From the NCBI GenBank assembly GCA_965277425.1, contig CBDICR010000005.1:434001-498000 (forward strand): a stretch of DNA of 64,000 bases. Reading direction: 5' to 3'. Source of the DNA: Poindextera sp965277425 (GTDB lineage Bacteria; Pseudomonadota; Alphaproteobacteria; Caulobacterales; Caulobacteraceae). A program made the translations under genes and the position numbers. The notes under the pieces were generated by a model. That model was not told the DNA's origin. It saw only the letters and a list, made by a program, of their open reading frames with translations, and ran no database searches. Below, one piece after another: positions 62,302 to 64,000 of the stretch. Position 1 is the first letter of the stretch. The number at the start of each line of letters is the position of its first letter.

Positions 62302-63069
62302 ATGAGCCAAGCCCCAGCCGCCTTCGGTTTCAAGGATGTCGATCCGGCCGAGAAGCCGAGGCTGGTGCGCGGCGTGTTCGATTCCGTCGCCGGGCGCTAC
62401 GACCTGATGAACGACGTGATGAGCGCCGGCGTGCATCGGGTGTGGAAGGATATCGCCGCGGTGCGGCTCAATCCCCAGCCGGGCGAGACCATTATCGATT
62501 GCGCCGGCGGCACCGGCGACATGGCGCGGCGGCTGGCCAAACTGGCCGAAGGCGCGCGCAAGCGGCGTGGCGGCGAGGCGGCGCGGCTGATCGTGGTCGA
62601 CTATAACCAAGAGATGCTGGGCGTCGGCCGCGCGCGCGAGACCGCGCCGCAGATCGTCTGGAGCGTCGGCGACGCCCAGGCCCTGCCGCTGCCGGACGCC
62701 TGCGCCGACGCCTATATGATCGCCTTTGGCATCCGCAACGTCACCGACATCGGCGCGGCGCTCGCCGAAGCGCGCCGGGTTCTGAAGCCGGGCGGACGGT
62801 TCGTCTGCCTGGAATTCTCCAAGCCGGTGACCGAGGCGCTGGCAGGCGTCTACGACGCCTATTCGTTCAAGCTCATCCCCAGGCTCGGCCAATGGATCGG
62901 CGGCGACCGCGAGGCCTACCAGTACCTGGTCGAAAGCATCCGCCGGTTTCCCGACCAGGCGGCCTTCGCCGGCCTGATGCGCGAAGCCGGTTTCGGCCGC
63001 GTCGCCTGGAGCAATCTGACCGGCGGCGTCGCCGCCGTGCACCAGGGCTGGGCGATCAGCGCTCCATGA
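62302..63069 (+). CDS. ubiE: Ubiquinone/menaquinone C-methyltransferase UbiE
   Basis: 255 aa. RGVFDSVAGRYDLMNDVMSAGVHRVWKD, SAM site IIDCAGGTGDMARRLA, DALPLPDACADAYMIAFGIRNVTDI-type block, and CLEFSKP...YSFKLIPRLGQWIGGDREAYQYLVESIRRFP. C-methylation step of ubiquinone synthesis. Overlaps ubiB (ATGA). Confidence 0.96.
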   Translation: MSQAPAAFGFKDVDPAEKPRLVRGVFDSVAGRYDLMNDVMSAGVHRVWKDIAAVRLNPQPGETIIDCAGGTGDMARRLAKLAEGARKRRGGEAARLIVVDYNQEMLGVGRARETAPQIVWSVGDAQALPLPDACADAYMIAFGIRNVTDIGAALAEARRVLKPGGRFVCLEFSKPVTEALAGVYDAYSFKLIPRLGQWIGGDREAYQYLVESIRRFPDQAAFAGLMREAGFGRVAWSNLTGGVAAVHQGWAISAP

Positions 63070-64000
63070 GCGACGCCGCCGCGCTTGGCCGGTTCATCGC
63101 CGCGGGCTGGGTGCTGGTCCGCGCCGACGCGCTTATCCCCAAGGAGATCGATCATCTGTTGCCGCCGTCCAGCCGGGCGCTGGCGCGGACCTTGCGGCTG
63201 TTCAGCGGGCCGGAGGCCCGGCGCGGACGGCCGGGCGAGCGGCTGGCGAGGACGTTCGAACGCCTGGGACCCGTCTCCATCAAGCTCGGCCAGGTTCTCT
63301 CGACCCGCGCCGACATCTTCGGCCGCGCCTTCGCCGAGGATCTGGCCAAGCTGAAGGACCAGCTGCCGCCCTTTGCGACCGACCTGGCCAAGGCCGAGGT
63401 GGTCGCCTCGCTGGATCGGCCGCTCGACAGCCTCTTCGCGAGCTTCGGCGAGCCGATCGCCGCGGCCTCGATCGCCCAGGCGCATCCGGCGACCCTGCTC
63501 GACGGCCGGCGCGTGGCGGTCAAGGTGCTGCGCCCGGGCATAGAGGCCCAGGTGGCGCGCGACATCGAGGTCTTGCGCCTGGCCGCGGCCCTGGTCGAAC
63601 GCCATGTGCCGCCGGCGCGCCGGCTGGAGCCCATCCTTCTGGTCGAGACCGCCGCGCGGGTGCTGGAGCTGGAGCTGGACCTGCGCTTCGAGGCGGCGGG
63701 CGCCAGCGAACTGGCCGAAGTCATGGCTGGCGACGGCTTCATGCGGGCGCCGCCGGTGGTCTGGGCGGGCGTCGGCAAGCGGGTGCTGACGCTCGACTGG
63801 GCCGAGGGCGTGGCGCTCACCGATCCGGCGGCGCTGGACCAGCCCGGCCTGGATCGCAAGGGGCTGGCCGACAAGCTGGTTCAGGCCTTTCTCTCCCAGG
63901 CCCTGGACCACGGCGTCTTCCACGCCGACCTGCACGAGGGCAACCTGTTCGTGGGGCCGCCGTCGGTGATCACGGCGGTGGATTTCGGCATCATCGGCCG
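63066..64000 (+). CDS. ubiB: UbiB-type atypical kinase for ubiquinone synthesis (5' part, cut by window end)
   Basis: 311 codons from the ATG at 63066 to the window edge; the C-terminus with its membrane helices is outside. KxGQ motif LGPVSIKLGQVLSTRADIF (the family-specific lid), ADI/AAS motif EPIAAASIAQAHPA, Lys in RRVAVKVLRPGIE, EL-rich helix, and the metal loops FHADLHEGNLFV and AVDFGIIGR. Required for ubiquinone synthesis; coupled to ubiE. Confidence 0.94.
   Translation, partial: MSDAAALGRFIAAGWVLVRADALIPKEIDHLLPPSSRALARTLRLFSGPEARRGRPGERLARTFERLGPVSIKLGQVLSTRADIFGRAFAEDLAKLKDQLPPFATDLAKAEVVASLDRPLDSLFASFGEPIAAASIAQAHPATLLDGRRVAVKVLRPGIEAQVARDIEVLRLAAALVERHVPPARRLEPILLVETAARVLELELDLRFEAAGASELAEVMAGDGFMRAPPVVWAGVGKRVLTLDWAEGVALTDPAALDQPGLDRKGLADKLVQAFLSQALDHGVFHADLHEGNLFVGPPSVITAVDFGIIG

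Overview
The window is high-GC alphaproteobacterial chromosome, most likely from Caulobacterales (Caulobacter/Phenylobacterium type). The clearest marker is a DivL homologue at 41.8-44.1 kb with tyrosine where histidine kinases carry the phospho-accepting histidine. Also consistent are a gyrB-recF-dnaN-dnaA block, a cluster of GANTC (CcrM-type) sites upstream of dnaA, and the neighbouring rpsT, mutM, ubiE and ubiB genes. This points to an origin-proximal segment, although no origin could be assigned.

Layout. 0-7.7 kb: the first 2561 codons of a giant minus-strand exported protein built from about 38 copies of an AQSIGGGGG-type repeat; its C-terminus lies outside the window. 7.9-8.8 kb: a frameshifted PadR-type regulator and a decayed integrase remnant. 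8.8-13.8 kb: a copper/heavy-metal module. copA-copB run leftward; a c-type cytochrome, a small membrane anti-sigma candidate, a periplasmic metal-sensor-like protein and an ECF sigma factor run rightward. Between the two arms are two divergent copies of the same promoter-like sequence with identical spacing. 13.8 kb: tRNA-Ala(CGC). 14-23.5 kb: YggT, an N-formylglutamate amidohydrolase-like protein, two transglutaminase-like proteins, oxidoreductases, a second ECF sigma with a ChrR-like cupin protein, RlmN and a thioesterase. 23.5-24.9 kb: a HigB/HigA-like toxin-antitoxin pair and a frameshifted hypothetical gene.

25-38.5 kb is mostly housekeeping: acs, zapE, recQ, a class A penicillin-binding protein, a YgjP-like metalloprotein, phaZ, a SenC/Sco-RegB-RegA redox-regulatory cluster, mmcB and a lipocalin. 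38.5-41 kb: two tandem paralogous ferritin-like diiron proteins separated by a long hairpin. 41-46.5 kb: divL, a [2Fe-2S] ferredoxin with a ferredoxin reductase, and a VapBC pair with palindromic operator-like sites. 46.5-52.1 kb: succinate dehydrogenase genes (C-D-A, then B) with a flotillin-like SPFH gene between A and B. 52-64 kb: a single-domain response regulator, the replication block, rpsT, enoyl-CoA hydratase, a TraB/GumN protein, mutM, ubiE and the start of ubiB.

The strongest hunting result is the copper module with matched divergent ECF-type promoters. Next are the higher-order (about 390 bp) dimeric repeat of the giant surface protein, and the tandem diiron proteins with a possible ferredoxin/reductase partner nearby. 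All functional calls rest on reading translations and motifs; no database search was run.
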